Part shown: in pieces, positions 33,540-46,680 of the stretch
How the letters are laid out: every line of letters starts with the position of its first letter
Numbering within the stretch: position 1 is the stretch's first letter
Source of the DNA: Malurus cyaneus samueli
Taxonomy: Eukaryota; Chordata; Aves; Passeriformes; Maluridae
Assembly (NCBI GenBank): GCA_009741485.1
Contig: CM019238.1
Span: 12,111,030 to 12,175,029, forward strand
DNA: 64,000 bases
Reading direction: 5' to 3'
Notes under the pieces: model-generated
The model's database searches: none
Told to the model about the DNA's origin: nothing
Seen by the model: the letters and a program-made list of their open reading frames with translations, nothing else
Program-made: the position numbers and the translations under genes

Positions 33540-36500
33540 CTAAAGGAAAAAAATAGGAAAAAAAGAGAAAAGGCAAGAAGATTATTTCCATAAGTCTACA
33601 CTAAACTGAAGCAGTTAACAAAGGTGTAAAAACATAAAACATGAAGATTGATTAAGAATCTACCTCTACTTATGTTCCTTCAAAAACACTGAAATAGAAC
33701 AAATAGTTGCATTGGGTTTTCAGCTCTTTGTAACAAACTGCTCTAAAATAAATGGCTAAGCACCTCTCCAGTGTATCATGGCAGCATTCAGGGGCCCAGT
33801 CCATGACCAGGGATGCTTATGTTGGGTCTTTGCAACACAAACCAAACAAAAAGAAATCCCATCCTTGCCTCAGGACACCAACACCTGAGAAACTCAGGGA
33901 AGAAATGAGGAAACGCAATGACACTGAGGCAGCAGGAGTCACTGTTTAGGCAGGAACCCTTCCATAGGTATGACCTTCCCGGATGAGGTATCACAAGTTA
34001 GGAATCTCCTCACCTAGACACTCAGGTATGTCAAATCCCAGGGATTCAGAACAAAGGAATGGGGAACATCTTCATGTCTTTAGTTTAGTTTAAACTCCTG
34101 TTCCAACTGCATGGTAGTTACAGGCAATGAATGGAAAAATGACTGGGATGAGTAACAGCCAAATAGATTTGGGATTTACTATTTTATTAAGAGGTGACAG
34201 ATTTTCTACCACCACTGCCTCTATCCAAAGTATGGTCATGGCAATTCACCCTCTGCCACCCCCCACAGCTCTGTTTTATTTTGAGTGACATTCCAGAACT
34301 AAAACCATAACCCATGACCCAACCAAGAAACAATCCCAAATGTAATTCATAAAATAAAATTAAGGCCAGACTCCTCAGCACACATACCACTGACTTTACA
34401 CATGACAGAGAGAACAAAGTCTTCTCCTCCCCCCCAAGAACGTCATATTTTACTGCAGCCTCTGTAGGTTAATTATCAAACTGAAAGCGTCCTTTGAGGT
34501 TTAACTTTATAGTAAAAAATATTAAAAGAACAAAAAGTTCCTACTGACTCATTAGATGTCATTTCCACTTCCAATAAAGCTTTATAAAGAAGGTACATTT
34601 CCCTGGTTCTCCAGCTGAAAACACTGGTTTAGTTGCACTTTAAAGAATTTAGTTTCTGAACTTTCTAGCAGCAAATAGCCCAAACATTGCAAACAATCAA
34701 AAACAAATGCTCGTTTCTGCATTCTAAACATCATGATGATCACATTTCCAAGCACCAGATACGTGTTCCATACTTGAAACATGACACATGTTCATGTGTT
34801 TACTAAAGTGTATCTGTCATACCATCAGATTTACAGGTTCTGATTCTTATTCACAAATTAAGCTAATGAATTTATTTATTTATTAAAATAGCAAATTATC
34901 CCCGTAGAATTTAAATTCACAGATCTCACTGGAATGTCTTTCCTCATGATCCAGTTTCTTTTCAGAGCACAGGTTTGTTTCCACTTCACTGAAATGCTAC
35001 TAATAATATTCTGAAAACAAATCCCCAATGATAGTGTTCCAAGCTGATGTTCTGTTACCTTATTAAGAAGAGTCTAGAAAAAGAAATGGCTCTGTAAGTG
35101 GCAATTTCGGTTGAGTCCTTCTTAGAATTTTGGTGAATCCCTTTTGTTTTAGAACAATCAACAATCTGTGGAATGACTTTGTACAGCAAGTGTATGTATT
35201 TCTTGAACAACTTCTCTTGCAAAGTGAGGTTCATTGTTCCATTCAAACATATTAAAACTATATGAAAAGCTAATGTGGAAAAACTACCAGCTCGTAGGAA
35301 TAAAAAAAAAACCAACTTCTTTTGATGCTTGTCATAGTCAGAAGATTAAGAATTATTTATTTACTTTTTCTTTTTGCCAAAGTTAGCTCAATGCAGTATG
35401 CGGTAAGAATATATTGGAACTTTTGGTTCTCATACCTCTCTACACTGTGTACATCATGTGTAACAGAAATATAGGCAACCTTAGATATTAACAGAAGGAA
35501 TTTTTTCCAAATAAATGTTTTAAGTTACCATAAAACCAACAGCAAACTATGCTACACATCTTAAGTGACTATATATAATAAAATCTTCAAGTACTATTTA
35601 TAATAATCAGTATTATTTTGTTGTTTTACTTTCTTATTTAAACACTGTACATGTTTCATTCCAATTCCTGGCTTCATATCACATCTCCAGTTTCTTCTAC
35701 TCAGCCTGTGGCAAGTGTTCAGTGTCCAAAACCTCACAGTTCTCAGTATCAGTGGAGGTACAGATCACTAAGCCTATTAACAGGCTCATTTTTCTTACAC
35801 ATCTGTGGAAAACAGCGCTCAAACCTCCCAGGATTCCACAGCCTGCATGCCACCAATGGTGGAAAGCCACCAATCTTAAAAAAGTATATCCCATTATTAC
35901 TTCCTTTTCCTATTGAACTTGGCTGGATAAGGAGCTACCGCCCAAACTGGCAAAAGTAACGTCTGGCAAACCCAGGACTATAGTAGACATGTTTGCTGAC
36001 ACAGCAGTGTCATTCAGAATATACATTTTTGGATTCCTAAGCAAGCAACCAGCATCCTTTATGAGACAAGATTTTTAGCTTAGAAGTCACCTTGCTGGGA
36101 CATCTCATCAAGTGACAGCAGTAAAAGCACTTTTCCCAAAGACTGATTGATAAACCACACATTATGGTGGGGAGACGTGACAATTTAGTACCAACAGTCT
36201 TCACAACAGCACAGCTTTTACATCAACGACAAACTGCCAACACTTTTGCACAGAAAGTTTGTATCAACACAACTTCCCTGCCTAGATTAACCCTGCAGCA
36301 GCTCTCACGGTGAGAATAAGGTCATGCACCCCAGATAGTTCATGAACAGAAACTCAGCCACTCTTCTGCACCTCCACAGCACCACAACCACTAAATTTTG
36401 TGCTCACCACTCACCACAATTACTTGCAGCACACAAAGGTAAGCACAAGCAAACGTGTCCCAACTCACGATCTGTGGTCTCGGGTCTGTGATTTGCACTG

Positions 36501-37123
36501 CACAGATGGGCTTCTCCCAGCACTGAAATTCCCACAGGAGCAGGGATCTGTCAGAGATAACACTCACCAGGGCCAGCGTGTAACACCTGAACAATACCAG
36601 CTCACTTCCCTGCGCCCTTTGAAGTCCTGACAAACAATTGTCACTGATATCTTTTCAGCACAATAGGATCTTTCCTCCCTGAAGTTACTAAATATATACT
36701 GCTGGTGTCACAATAGCACAGAACTGCCAGTGTTTCCTTTGAAATCCCCTTCTTCATAAATTAAATTTGACAGAGAAAAACATGAAGTGAAACGCAACTT
36801 CTCTCCAGGGTCAGAAATAACATCAATTGTGATTTGTTTTTACTTAACAAGTATCTGCTGAATAAATAAATCAAGGAACTTTTTTGTTCCCATTTTAACT
36901 TCCAACAGCCGCATCACCATGGCTTCCCAGTGCATTTGTTGGTTGTTTTTCTTCATAACAACTGCAAACAATTCTACAGAATGTCATTGGGAAAATACTG
37001 CATTCAGAAGAAAATCTCTTTACAGTAAAGTCTCCACACTGCTGTTTTAAAAGTTGCCTAATTACAATGTAATCTACTTTTGTTACATCTCATGATCTAC
37101 CCTCTAACACTACACAAGCCGTC

Positions 37124-37191
37124 TATATTATACTATACTATACTATACTATACTATACTATACTATACTATATACTGTCTATACTATATAC
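37124..37191. repeat. (TACTA)n microsatellite
   Basis: Eight uninterrupted TACTA units at 37131-37170, flanked by imperfect TATAC copies. Likely length-polymorphic. Confidence 0.93.
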
Positions 37192-37434
37192 TCAGTAAAA
37201 CTGATGCCTTTTGAGCACATATTTACAACATAAACCACAAAGTCTTCTTCAAAAGCCCCTCCTGTGTCAAGCTGAGCAATCACTTTAAGCTACATGCAAA
37301 TGCAACACGGGATCTGAAGCACTCCATAAACATTTTGTTTCTTCAAAATGTTTTGAAGGCCTCAACGTGCACTTACGCAAACAAATGTTTAAACTACCTG
37401 CAATTATTTGGGAGAGTCACCCAACGATGAGAGC

Positions 37435-37640
37435 ACAGACCCAGCAGCCAGGATGGCTGGATTCCATTATTACTAACTCTGTCACTGACACTCCATGACC
37501 TTGAGCAAGTTGGTTAACCTCACCTCAATTTGCTGATCTATGAAGGCACATATTCTGCAAAGTACTTCAGTAGGCGGATGGTTCCCTTTGAACTGGCAGA
37601 ACTGCTCTGATACTTTGCAAAACTGCTACTGTTTACCCCT
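37435..37640 (+). repeat. MIR-type SINE relic
   Basis: The MIR core is readable: 'taactctgtcactgacac', then 'tgaccttgagcaagttgg', 'ttaacctcacctcaatttgc' and 'tgatctatgaa', in the order of the MIR consensus (tgaccttgggcaagt, ttaacctc, tcagtttcctcatctgtaaa). Ancient and degraded. Confidence 0.75.
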
Positions 37641-38541
37641 TCACAGGAGGATGAGAAATGTCATCACTAACTGTCTCCAGGATGCTGTAAAATGAAATAG
37701 TCTCGGAGCATTAACTATTAGCATTGGTGACAACACGCATAAATCATGCTGATACTGACAGCAAAATTTATTAGGACCACATAATGTTTTTAAATGCTGA
37801 AAAGGTGACTAACAAAAGGAAATATTCAAATGCAACTAAGAGGCATGTAAAGCCGTGAAAAATTAGGTAACAGCTGTGCATTGCTTCTGATCCATTCTGC
37901 TACAGGCTCACAAGAATCCTAGGGAAGACATTCAAGGGCACATCTGCTTTAGTCTCTATTTTCTCACTTTCAGTTATGTTTAATTCACTAAACTGTCTGT
38001 TTTTTAAACGTGTATTATGCTCATTAGCTCTACGCGGCCCCAACCCACCTCAGATTACAGAGGGGAGCACCCTTCCCTGGGAGAGCGACGGGAGGAAAGG
38101 CGTTCCGAGCTGTGCCTACTGCCGGCAGGGCACGGCGGTAATTGCACACTCTTAATTGATCCTCTTTGTTCTCCAGCGAGGAGCGGCAGCGATACGGGCT
38201 GAGGCAGCTGCGCGATAACGGCGCCTCCCGCAGCCGGCCCGGCACCCCGCACCGCCCCCGGCCCGGCCCCGCCCCGCCCCGCCGCCCTCGCAGCGACCCC
38301 GGCCCCGCAGCGGCCCCACACCGCCCGCAGCGAGCCGCCCCGCGGGGAAGCGGCGCCAGGCGGGGCCTCGGAGCGCGGCCGCCGCCCCGGTCCCCATCCC
38401 GGCCCGCCGCGCTCCGCAGGGCCCGCGGAGAGCAGGAGAGGAGGCCCGGCCGCGACGGGACAGGCCAGGCCAGGCCAAGCCGGGCCGCGGTGCCGCTCCG
38501 CTCGCCCGCCCCGTGCCCGCTGCCGCCCCCGGCCGACTCAC

Positions 38542-38750
38542 CGCCCGGGGCCGCTGGTGCGGGCTGGCGCGGCGCCCCTTTGTCCGCCCGTCACTGCGGG
38601 CAGCGCTGGGCTGCCGGGACCACCGGCCGCCGCTGCCGCCGCGTCACCGCCCCGCCCGCCGCCCGCCCCCGCCGCCATGTCGGGGCTGCCCCGGCCACCG
38701 AACTCCGGGAATACCGGCCCCGTTCCGGCACCGCACCACGCCACACCGCA
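38542..38750 (-). other. MOSPD1: Probable non-coding first exon of MOSPD1
   Basis: A minus-strand donor GGGCG|GTGAGTCG places the exon end at 38542, which fits a 5' UTR exon spliced to 33539. The 5' limit is a guess. A second donor, CCGAG|GTGAGG (exon end 38899), could serve an alternative first exon. Confidence 0.45.
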
Positions 38751-38815
38751 CCCGCACCGCACCGCACCGCCCCGCCCCGCCCGGCCCCGCTCCACACCGC
38801 ACCGCACCGCCCGGC
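38729..38815. repeat. CCGCA/CCCCG low-complexity tract
   Basis: Repeated CACCGCACCG and CCCCGCCCCG units inside the MOSPD1 CpG island. Confidence 0.8.
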
Positions 38816-39080
38816 GCTGCTTCCCCGCCCGGGCATCCCCGCCGCACCGCCGGCTCCCCGGCCAGCGGGGCTTATGCGGCCGGCCCGGCGCCCCTCACCT
38901 CGGGGAGGTGTTTTTTTTAATAACACTTCACCTCATCTCACGGTTCCCGAGGTCTGAGCCCGTCCCGGAGGGGTTTCTGCTCTTCTCCCGGCTCCCGCTG
39001 TGTTCCGAGCAGGGTCCCGGAGCAGCTCGGGCTCACCCCGCTGCCGCCCATCGCTGGCAGGGTCGGCGAGTGTCAGCCCT

Positions 39081-42000
39081 GGGCTGAATCAGAATTAAAG
39101 AATTAGCGAGCCGAGCATACAGGCGTGACCGTCCGATCATCAACAGCACGGCTTAAACGGGACACACTGTCCCTGTAAACACTTCCTTGCTCTTACCTTT
39201 GTTCTCCATTCCTCTTACTTACTTAATGTGCTTTCATTCAATTAGATTATTTATGGACTTCAGCTCATATTATGCGTTATCCACTAGGAAAATTATCTAT
39301 TTTCCCTTGGTTTTCCTCCCAACTTCCCCTCTGTATAATACAAACAAACCCGGGTGTAATCACCACCCAGTATCAGCCCAAACTTTTAAGATCTTCAATG
39401 CAGCAAAATGTTTTTGTTGCAAGGCGGGCGGATAATTAAGATTTATATTGAGCCACCCAGTATAGGATTGCAAAATCTTTTGCCCATTACCAAGCCTTAC
39501 CTCTCAGTGAAATGAACACACATCACATAATGAATTAACACAGCAGCCACGAGTGTTTCACCACATCATCATGAAATAAACCTGGATAGGAAGTAACATA
39601 CTTTGTTTATGTAAAATCATGGAAAACATTAAATAAAGAAATTCTTAAAAGTGTATTTTCTAACTTAGGCAAGATGTATGCATTAGCACTCATCTTTTCT
39701 GCAGATCTAATGCTTCATTAAGAAGCTCAGTCCTAGAGCCACAAATTACATAATATTGTTAAATTATTATATATAGAAATTACGGTCTTGTCAGCATGTC
39801 TGAAAATGTATGCAGTGAAAACTGGCAAAATACTTAGTTTCTTGATAAGTGTCAATCAGTTCAGATTCTAACACATTTAAAAATAAAGTGGAATTTTTGT
39901 TTTTAGACAGACTATTAGACTTCAGCCTTTCAGCGTACATTCAGAAAATTATTATGTTTTTACTGAGTATTAATCCAATGGAGGGTGTTTCTCATTTTGG
40001 AAACCTGTTTCAGGAGAAGCAGCAGACATAAACATGCCTCAGAGATATTCAAATTAATAACAAACAGAATGATCAAATAAAAGCATAATCTAAAATGGCT
40101 AGACTTAAAAGCACATTAATTAGACAAATTGGTGTTTTCCAATTCATGCAGCTCATTTACAAAGAAAGGTCAGACTCCCTAAAAAGCAGGTCTTATGTCT
40201 CCCTCTCTAAGTTTCCCAGGATCCAACTTTTTTCTGTCACACCTTTAATAAGGTTTGCATCCACCTTTGGAAAACCAGGAATCGTGCTGGTCTTCCTCCT
40301 CTCCTGCCCATCGATCACTGTGGCTTGTGTCCAGATTATTTTGTGATTTTTAAAAGCCCTGTGTTAACTCCATAAATGTGAAACTAACTGTGGTTATCTC
40401 AAATCTGTGGGAAGTTATCTCCTTTATCATTAGGTCATTGCTTCTTTTTCTTTCTCCTTTTTGGGCAGCTTTATTCTGCCCGAATAATTAATTATTTCTG
40501 GGTCCAGAGACAGACTGAGGTTTCAGTCCTTATTATGATGCCGGTAGAGCAGGGAAACAATGAGAGGAGAAAATGTGGATGAAGATGACCACAGAAATAC
40601 AAATACAGAGACATAAGATGCAGCAAAGAATCTGCAACAAGTTTGTCAGGTCATTTTAAGAGTGATCCAAGGTGTGAAAAAACGCTATTCCTGCGGTTTA
40701 TATTTGGTCCTCTGATTTTTTACCTGCCTTACAAACCTCTGTGAGTTATCTAAATGCATTGGCCAGTCTTCTGTTACATAAAATATTGCCTCCATACAGC
40801 ATGAAACCTGAGAGTGGAGTGTGCAGAGATGAAATGCTCCTGCGTGACTCTGTGGTGGTTTTGGTTGCTGTGGTGATTATCCATCTGTTTAAATACTTCA
40901 TATGGGAGATTCACAACTCATTTATCATGGAGAAAATTTTCTTAAATTGTAAGGAACACAGCATTATGCCTGATTCCTGTAATTTTGCAGATTTGATTAG
41001 CAAAATGTTACACTTTATCTGCCATGGCAAAAGAACATGGTGCAGCATTTAGAAAGAGAGGGTACCACAGTTGGATTCTGTGTTCACCACTAGCCCTGTG
41101 GGCCTGGAACATTGGCACGTGTGCAGTCACAGACGCTGACTGCAAACACTTCATGAGGGGCCTCCTTTAACGAATCCTCAGTCTGAAGAAGTCACACGGA
41201 TTAAATTGTATGTTTACAAATTCTGATAGGAAAAGAACAAGTAGATAGGAGAAAGCGAAATATTTTATGTATCTGAATATTACCAATAGCTCGTACTGCA
41301 TTTAATTCTTATTAATGAATATTCTTAATGTGATGTTTTGTTTTTCTTGACAGTTCCCTTCTCCATGGCACAACATGGCAGATCCTCTTTGGCTTTGAAG
41401 TAACTCGGGAAAGGGAGTGACATATCTGCCTTTCATTTGCATTCATGTTGTCTTTCTGTAGAAACTCATTTGAGTTTTCTTTCTAATTTATACCATTTAT
41501 TAAAAAGTCTCCATAACAGATTTTTTTTTTGCTTTAAAAGACAAGCAGAAGAAACAATACTGTATTTAAACTACCACCTTAAAGCAGCATACAACAGAAG
41601 GAAGAATTGCTCAACTTAAGCTGTCCAAGCCGTTTTTGTAACTTTAGTTCACCAACTAAAGTGTTTTGTTTTTTTTAAACTTGCTTATGTGGCAGGTTTT
41701 CAAATTTCCCCCCTCCAGCGGCAGCAAGCTGTATTCCCATTCTCTGTCACTGGGGACTTGGACGCATTCGTGTGTGTTTTTCGTGTCAGAGGTTAGACTG
41801 TTTGTTTTTATGACTAATGATGTGGACCTTGGGAGCCACATATCTAAGCACCGTTGAGGAAATATCTAGACTTCTGTTAAAGTGTAATCCCTTTCAGGGC
41901 ATGCCTACACAGGAGAGTTAAAGACAACTCGAAGCTCTCTCTGCCCATGCTCCCCACTGGCTGGAGCCAAGCCAGTTCCATCTTAGGAATCTTTTAGCTC

Positions 42001-45000
42001 AGCTCTCTGCCTGTGCTGCTGGGTCTCTGAGATGTGCCTATGGACACAGTGAGCACAGCATGCCAGGGGATCACATTTGCTGCAGAACAGATAAAATTTT
42101 TTGAGGAAAATATATTCTAAAGTGTCCCTGGTTTTAAAACAGTAAATGTAAACAAGGGCAGGTTTCATGCATGCTCAGTGAATAAGGTTAAGTGTGAGAT
42201 CTAAGGTGTCAAGTGCCTGTCAGGTCTGGTACTGAGTGAATTTTGCCCAAAATGTGTTACAGTTCAGACAGGCATCAGGTTCACTTCCTTGTACTTGGTG
42301 TCTTACGGTTTTTCGTGTGGGAGCTCATGACATGCTGTGCTCCTAAACCATATGAAAGAAGCCGTAATTGAGTCTTAGACACCGTGGTATTTATAATCAT
42401 TTTGAAACCTCAGAGAGAACAAACATTTAGAGGTTTATAGACAGTCATCATCTTTATGAAGTGTAGGATCTATTTCTGCATTGTCTGCAGGACCCTGCTG
42501 AGAATCTCCATGTCCTGCTCATCAGAAAGCTGCAAACCCAGCATGGGCTCCATTTTTTTTCCAAGGATGTGCGCATACATCTCTTATAAATAAGCAGTTA
42601 TGGTTGTTTCATTAGACCTCTAATAACATCTCTATTTTATTTTCCTTTCAAAGATGTTTATTCAGTGTTGACACATATTTATAATATCATCTCAACAGTA
42701 AGACTCTATCCTGTCAGATTTACAGCTATTATAAAATATGATGCTATCTGCATACAAATGGATGGTGGGAGCCCTACAGACATTTCCCCTATTATTACAG
42801 CCTAAGGAAGCAATAAAAATTTAACATTTACCATCGGGAAACACCTGCAGAGATTAAATTAAAACTAGATTATATGCTTATCAGTTATATGTTACAAAAG
42901 CAAACTCTTTAGAGATTAACATAAAAATCATTGTTATCAAAATCTTATTAAAAGCTTCAGTTAATACGCTCCATTTTGCACCTCCACTGCTCAAGCATTC
43001 TCCGAGTGTGACTTATTGAGTCTTTGTGCAGCTGTGCTGGGGGGAGGCAGGGCAGCCACACCGACAGCTTTGCTATCGCCTCAGCAAGTGCCTGCCCTGG
43101 TGTTTGGATTTGTTTGGATTTGTTGTTAAAAGCTGACCGCAGGTACCATTTGTCCTTCCCTCTCTGATCCCGGCCGCTCTCTGAAGGGCTCTCCACACTG
43201 CACGCTCTGTTTCTTGAGCATGGCGCCAAGGCAGGCTCCAGGCTTCCTCGTGGAGTTCTGCTGGGAATTACTCTGGAGAGCACTTGTCCTTCCTGCTGAA
43301 CTCGTTCCTTAGTATGGTCAGCAGGACCAAGACAAGGGATTTTTAAGAGGCTTGAAGTTCAGGACAAGGAGCTGCTGTTGCTGCTAAGCAGATGATCTTG
43401 TGTTCAGTTCGTGCAGCCTTTGGCATTCTGCAAACTGGCTGCAGGAAAAAGAGACCTGGGAGGTGACTGGGTTGATCTCTGACCTGGAAATTCAAAATGC
43501 TTCTGGATTTGGGCTTTGCTGCCAACCAACGATTGAGAAGCTTAGAGTGCGGATAATCTACCTGCTCTGGCTCGAAGAGGACACGCAGATCTACCTGTGC
43601 CCGATTTGCACACACAGTGGTTAGGGTTTATTTCTCCATCTGGTATTACAATGACCCCTTTGACTTCAGGCATTAGAAGCAACCTGCCTTGGGCATATGC
43701 CAAAATGTGTATGGGAGGGTACAACTCAGGAAAAACCTGAATTGCTTACACAAAGGCCCAGGCCAAAACTCCCTTTCTGGAGATTCTTCCCACTTTGGTG
43801 GATCTGGAGGAGATCACACTATGAAGAGTTTGAGATCATTGTTTCTGTGACTGTAAAATAACCAGAGTCATGTAGCTTACTAAAGGTCAAACCCAGAAGA
43901 GAGTTAGGGAGTGTCAGACCACGGTTTCCTCAAGACATTTATTCTAAAGATACTTTTGATGTAGGGAATCTTCTGGCCATTTTTATCCAACCCCTCACCA
44001 TCTCCTCTGGTGTGTTGGCACACACTGTAATATTTAGTTAAGTGAATGAGGGGTATTGGGGGAATCCAATTTAAAAAAGTCCCCAACAATAACTTAGGTT
44101 TATAAAAATAGACAAAAATAGTGCATAGACCTGTGTGGTGGAGGATACAGAGCCAAAGCAGACCCAAAGATTATGGGAGTAGAAATGGCTGGGGCTTGCT
44201 TTGCAGGGCAGAAAAAAAAGTCTGTGCAACCATGGCCTAACATTTTAAGTAATAAGGGTTTGCTGGCCCAGCTGATTTTCACTGAAATAGGTTAGGGAGT
44301 GTTCAAACACGTATATCCAGATCAGAAAGATGGTAACTTATTGCTGGGCAATGCTCACCAGCCTCTGGGCAGACTGGGGGAGGACTGTGCTGTCAACAGA
44401 GCTGGATTTGGGAGGAGACACGTGTCCACAGGCTGACTCCCAGCACTGTCACAGCCTAACTGTGTGCCTCCCTCTCAGAGCAGCTGGACAGTGCACTTTG
44501 CCTTCTCTTGTCCTGCAGGGATGGGCTGGACATCAGCATTTTTTTTAACAAGCTCTGTTTGAGAGGGGGCAATGACCAGACCTGGTCGCTTCGGCAGCAG
44601 CCATGGGCACATCCAGATTCCGTGTGGAAGCCTGAGTTCTGTCATTTTACTTGGACAAATCACTGTATTTAACTTGGAAAGGCCTGCTCATCCTCTCTTG
44701 CTCCACTTCCAGGCTCTGAGCAGTGTGAATTTCCAACAGGGGGATTTAAGATTTCATTTTTCAAAAATGACACACACTTTTGTATGTACATACCTATAGC
44801 CAAGATGTAGAAACTCCTTAACTGTAGTCTGAATTTTCCATAGTTATTATGCTAAATAATTCACTTCTGCAGCCACTAGAGGTATAACATTCACTTGAAC
44901 AAATACCAAAGGAAACATTTAGTTGGAAACCTTGCCCATATTAATATTTCATTTTTCAAATAATGTTTTTGATCTGAGTTCTTTTGGAGGCCTCAGCCTA

Positions 45001-45502
45001 CTTTGCCTATTCCTGTTGGGCAGCCTTTCTTTTATTGAACTACAGCTGGCTACTTCTGAGATGAAATGCCACTTCGTGATTAAAGGGTACAGAATTGAGT
45101 GCTCATTTAAACTGCATAAAAAGCTAAATTATAGTATCAGTCATTGTATCAATCATCTCTGACTACCTCATGTGCAGCCTTGTACCAACACATTTTTAAA
45201 TCTAATTCCACATCAATTCTGGTGCAAATTTACATTTATTCTGAAATGCAAACATAACAACACTTATTTTAAATAAATTTGCTTTTTTCTCCCCCATGTA
45301 ATAACCAGCTCTCAGATATAATCTCCCTCTTGAAAGTCATGAAAATGTCAGTGGGGACAAGGGTAGCAATGAAGTTTCCAAATTTCCTTTGGCAGGGGAG
45401 GAGAATTGCTGCATAACCTGGGGTTTCCTGGCAGACCTGCAGCTCCTGCATGGTCTGAGTGCAGCCCAATGCATGGCTCAGCTCAGCGGTGATGGTTTAT
45501 TG
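39081..45502. other. Gene-free AT-rich interval, left part
   Basis: No open frame with recognisable homology, no tRNA-like or snRNA-like sequence noticed. A possible antisense MIR relic lies at 43865-43930. Conservation cannot be judged from one sequence. Confidence 0.55.
43865..43930 (-). repeat. Possible MIR relic, antisense
   Basis: 'tgtagcttactaaaggtcaa' followed by 'acccagaagagagttaggg' resembles the reverse complement of the MIR core (gtagcttgctcaaggtcaca). Weak, short match. Confidence 0.35.
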
Positions 45503-45523
45503 TAAGGAGGTCCAACCTCCTTA
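45503..45523. repeat. Perfect 9-bp inverted repeat
   Basis: TAAGGAGGT and ACCTCCTTA flank a 3-nt loop (CCA), forming a perfect hairpin. Confidence 0.9.
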
Positions 45524-45608
45524 TGGGAAGATTATGGGAACATAATCTTTGTCTGTTTGAAGTTTGTAACCTTTTTTCAAAATGTTCTGCCAGGCCCAGA
45601 GCCAGGCT

Positions 45609-45644
45609 CTGTGGGCATTTTAGGCACTGTGGGCATTATAGGCA
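45609..45644. repeat. 18-bp tandem duplication
   Basis: CTGTGGGCATTTTAGGCA is followed directly by CTGTGGGCATTATAGGCA, one mismatch in 18. Confidence 0.92.
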
Positions 45645-46579
45645 CTGTGCTATGTGTCACGGGAAAATTATTTTGGAGAGAAAATATTGAAACAAGATAC
45701 TAGATGATCTCAGAAGTTTTCCTCTAAAATGAAATTTTGAGGAAATTATTGATTGCTTGAAGCATTTCATTACAGTAAAAGTGGGCTTTAGCTGAGAGAG
45801 GTGTTCCCAGCATAAGTGAAGCACAGATCCTCATTAAACTCCTGGCCTTGTGCAGTCTTTCCCCCATACAACACTAAAAGCACAGTTTGGTATCGACTAC
45901 ATACATATTGTGCTTGGTATATCCTTATTTTTCGTTTTTTTGTTAGTTTCTTGTTTAGTTTCTTAGTTCTTTAGTTACTTTTTTAGTAGTTCTGATAAAT
46001 TCACTAAATACTTATTACACTCGAGAAGTATTTTACTAAGAGAAACAGTGTACCGTTGGGTTACTCAAATTATATTAGGATGGAAGTCAATAAAGTAATA
46101 CCACTGAAATTACAGCAATGGGAGCTAAAAATTAGATCCATGGAAATTATTGAAAACAACAGCACTGCTGTCTGACCTCATTTCTGCCCTCTGTACAGTC
46201 ATAAGCAAGACCATGCCACTTATTTACAGCTTTCTCCTTTTGCAGGCCCAATCTTAGGCACTAAATTTGATTGCAGAAATATTTGCATTGAAGCAGTTGT
46301 GTTCAGAATAAAATTACCAACATACTTTCTCCCCCAAATCAGGAAAACATATGGCAACCTTGTATGCTTTGTCCACAATTTTGATAACTTCCCAATGATA
46401 CAGTTTAGAGTCAAGTTGACCTTTATGGGTTTCTCAGCTAAGGCAACAGTTACATAAAAAGGATGAATGAGCAACAACAAAAGAGGAAGGCTGGAATCAT
46501 ATAATCTGAACACCAGAACTGCCTGCATTTATACGTTACTATTTCAGTGAGGGAGGCAGCACTGGAGAGTGATAAAACT

Positions 46580-46680
46580 TAGGACTTTAAGTAAGGAAAC
46601 AGAGGTTCTGCTCTCATTTCTGCCTTTTATTCCCTGTATTGCCCTAAGTCAGTTAAGATCAGACTGCAAATGTTACCTTG
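46580..46680 (+). repeat. Probable MIR relic
   Basis: 'gaggttctgctctcatttct', then 'gccttttattccctgtattg' and 'ccctaagtcagttaa', follows the MIR core order (ggttctgctcccagctctgc ... cttgggcaagtcacttaa). Degraded. Confidence 0.45.

Larger units (their letters stand above)
33540..38541 (-). other. MOSPD1: MOSPD1 intron 1 (5' UTR intron)
   Basis: About 5 kb between the non-coding first exon in the CpG island and the start-codon exon. It holds a TACTA microsatellite (37124-37191) and a MIR relic (37435-37640). No coding exon seen. Confidence 0.65.
38090..39080 (-). promoter_or_regulatory. MOSPD1: CpG island / promoter of MOSPD1
   Basis: Extreme GC and CpG density begins at about 38090, and AT-rich sequence returns near 39080. 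No TATA box. CATGGCGGC on the minus strand near 38680 resembles a YY1 element. Long open frames across the island on both strands (up to 263 codons) result from the absence of AT-rich stop codons and are not genes. Confidence 0.75.

Noticed and set aside
34665..34690. TAGCAGCAAATAGCC, reminiscent of a miR-15/16 family seed
   Set aside because: The match stops after the seed, no convincing hairpin partner was found by eye, and the human miR-424/503 cluster lies on the other side of PABIR2.
38166..38957. 263-codon open frame across the MOSPD1 CpG island
   Set aside because: Arg/Pro/Ala-rich translation with no domain; overlapping frames on both strands are equally open. This is an effect of extreme GC content.
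44590..44660. Possible third MIR relic ('acttggacaaatcactgtat')
   Set aside because: Only one short stretch resembles the MIR core; the rest does not follow the consensus order.
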